Shown here: in pieces, positions 63,379-64,000 of the stretch | How positions within the stretch are numbered: position 1 is the first letter of the stretch | Layout of the letters: every line of letters begins with the position of its first letter | Assembly: GCF_003967355.1 (NCBI RefSeq) | Contig: NZ_BIFH01000032.1 | Span: forward strand, 14,632 to 78,631 | Reading direction: 5' to 3' | Origin: Embleya hyalina | Lineage (GTDB): Bacteria > Actinomycetota > Actinomycetes > Streptomycetales > Streptomycetaceae | Length of the DNA: 64,000 nt | Made by a program: the position numbers and the translations under genes | Notes under the pieces: model-generated | Database searches by the model: none | What the model saw: the letters and a program-made list of their open reading frames with translations, nothing else | What the model was told of the DNA's origin: nothing

Positions 63379-64000
63379 ATGCGCATTCTTGTATTGGGCG
63401 GCACCGCGTTCGTGGGCCGGGCGATCGTCGAGGACGCACTGCGCGAGGGGGCCGACGTGACCCTGTTCGGGCGGGGACGAACCGGATCGCACCTGTTCCC
63501 GGACCTGCCCCGGCTGATCGGCGACCGCGACACCGGCGACTACGCGGCGCTGCGCGACGGCGAATGGGACGCGGTGGTCGACGTCAGCGGCTACGTCCCG
63601 CGCCACGTGAACCAGGCCATGGCCGCACTCGGCGACCGCGTCGGCCGCTACCTGTTCGTCTCCAGCCACGCGGTATACGTACAGACCGGCGTGGGCCCCG
63701 GCTCGGACGAGGACACCCCGCGCCGCCCACCGCGCCGCGACACCGAAGTGCTCGACAACGACACGTACGGCCCGTGCAAGGTCGCCTGCGAGGACGACGT
63801 CCTGGCCCGGTACGGCGACCGCGCCACGATCGTGCGCCCCGGCAAGGTCGTCGGCCCCCACGACGTCCAGGAAACCTTCACCTACTGGGTCCGCCGAGCC
63901 GCCCGCGGCGGCCGCGTGGCCGTACCGGGCCACCCGGACCAGCCGGTACAGGTGGTCGACTCCCGCGACCTCGCCCACCTGGTCACCCGCCTGCTGACCG
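63379..64000 (+). CDS. NAD(P)-dependent sugar epimerase/reductase family protein (partial)
   Basis: The first 207 residues are in the window; the gene runs off the right edge. MRILVLGGTAFVGRAIVEDAL has the Gly-rich NAD loop, DAVVDVSGYVP follows, and the catalytic Tyr-x-x-x-Lys is YGPCK near residue 135. It belongs to the extended SDR group; the substrate is not known. No ribosome binding site is seen, and TACGGT (63365-63370) is 8 bp before ATG, so this may be leaderless too. It shares the gap with the HTH gene. Confidence 0.88.
   Translation, partial: MRILVLGGTAFVGRAIVEDALREGADVTLFGRGRTGSHLFPDLPRLIGDRDTGDYAALRDGEWDAVVDVSGYVPRHVNQAMAALGDRVGRYLFVSSHAVYVQTGVGPGSDEDTPRRPPRRDTEVLDNDTYGPCKVACEDDVLARYGDRATIVRPGKVVGPHDVQETFTYWVRRAARGGRVAVPGHPDQPVQVVDSRDLAHLVTRLLT

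Overview
The window is about 64 kb of very GC-rich DNA. Codon third positions are almost all G or C, many starts are GTG or TTG, and operons use ATGA, GTGA or TGATG overlaps. Several promoters look HrdB-like and some transcripts look leaderless. The gene content points to a filamentous actinomycete of the Streptomycetales (Streptomyces, Embleya or Kitasatospora type): FHA-containing type VII secretion ATPase, WXG100-like proteins, a TerD-CAP fusion, an Lrp-controlled homogentisate pathway and a large exopolysaccharide locus. The genus cannot be fixed from the sequence alone. No rRNA, tRNA, transposase, phage gene or CRISPR array was seen.

Region 1 (1-17.7 kb) is a type VII (Esx/WXG) secretion locus. 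It has an EssC/EccC-like motor ATPase, two small Esx-like proteins and a WXG protein with a beta-repeat tail on the opposite strand. A 2440-residue multidomain candidate effector follows. It overlaps a gene for an AAA+ ATPase (CbbX/EccA type) with a right-handed beta-helix in front, and a Gly/Ser/Pro-rich exported protein with a golvesin-like C-terminal domain comes last. The other core membrane components (EccB, EccD, EccE, mycosin) are not in the window and may lie to the left.

Region 2 (17.7-42.5 kb) is a cell-surface or exopolysaccharide cluster. It holds an initiating phosphoglycosyl transferase, seven GT-B glycosyltransferases, two polysaccharide deacetylases, three FemAB/BioF2-like acyltransferases, one further GNAT protein, an ABC exporter pair (Wzm/Wzt type), a Wzz-kinase-like fusion, a polytopic membrane protein and a DegT-type sugar aminotransferase. 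A truncated haemoglobin gene sits in the middle. Convergent gene pairs are separated by strong hairpins.

Region 3 (42.48-44.04 kb) is a 1.56-kb gene-free island. Two arrays of a roughly 207-bp repeat face each other across a 386-bp centre that holds two perfect palindromes and a diverged 213-bp tandem duplication.

Region 4 (44.0-51.9 kb) is mixed housekeeping and stress genes: a membrane protein with a PI-PLC-like domain, a lipoprotein, a PIG-L deacetylase, an ABC-F protein, a TerD-CAP fusion and two small unknowns. Region 5 (52.0-57.2 kb) is the tyrosine-to-fumarate catabolic operon (hppD, hmgA, an unknown gene, fahA) with a divergent Lrp/AsnC regulator. Region 6 (57.3-59.7 kb) is a tight three-gene WXG, candidate effector and lipoprotein operon, possibly a second type VII cargo set. 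Region 7 (59.8-64 kb) holds tex, a Clp N-terminal-domain protein with a small HTH regulator behind an unusual double-palindrome promoter, and the start of an NAD-dependent epimerase cut by the window edge.

The most interesting parts are the type VII cargo modules (regions 1 and 6), the compound inverted repeat island (region 3), the regulatory repeats near 24.1, 34.2/35.5, 56.65 and 63.3 kb, and the unknown gene inside the homogentisate operon.
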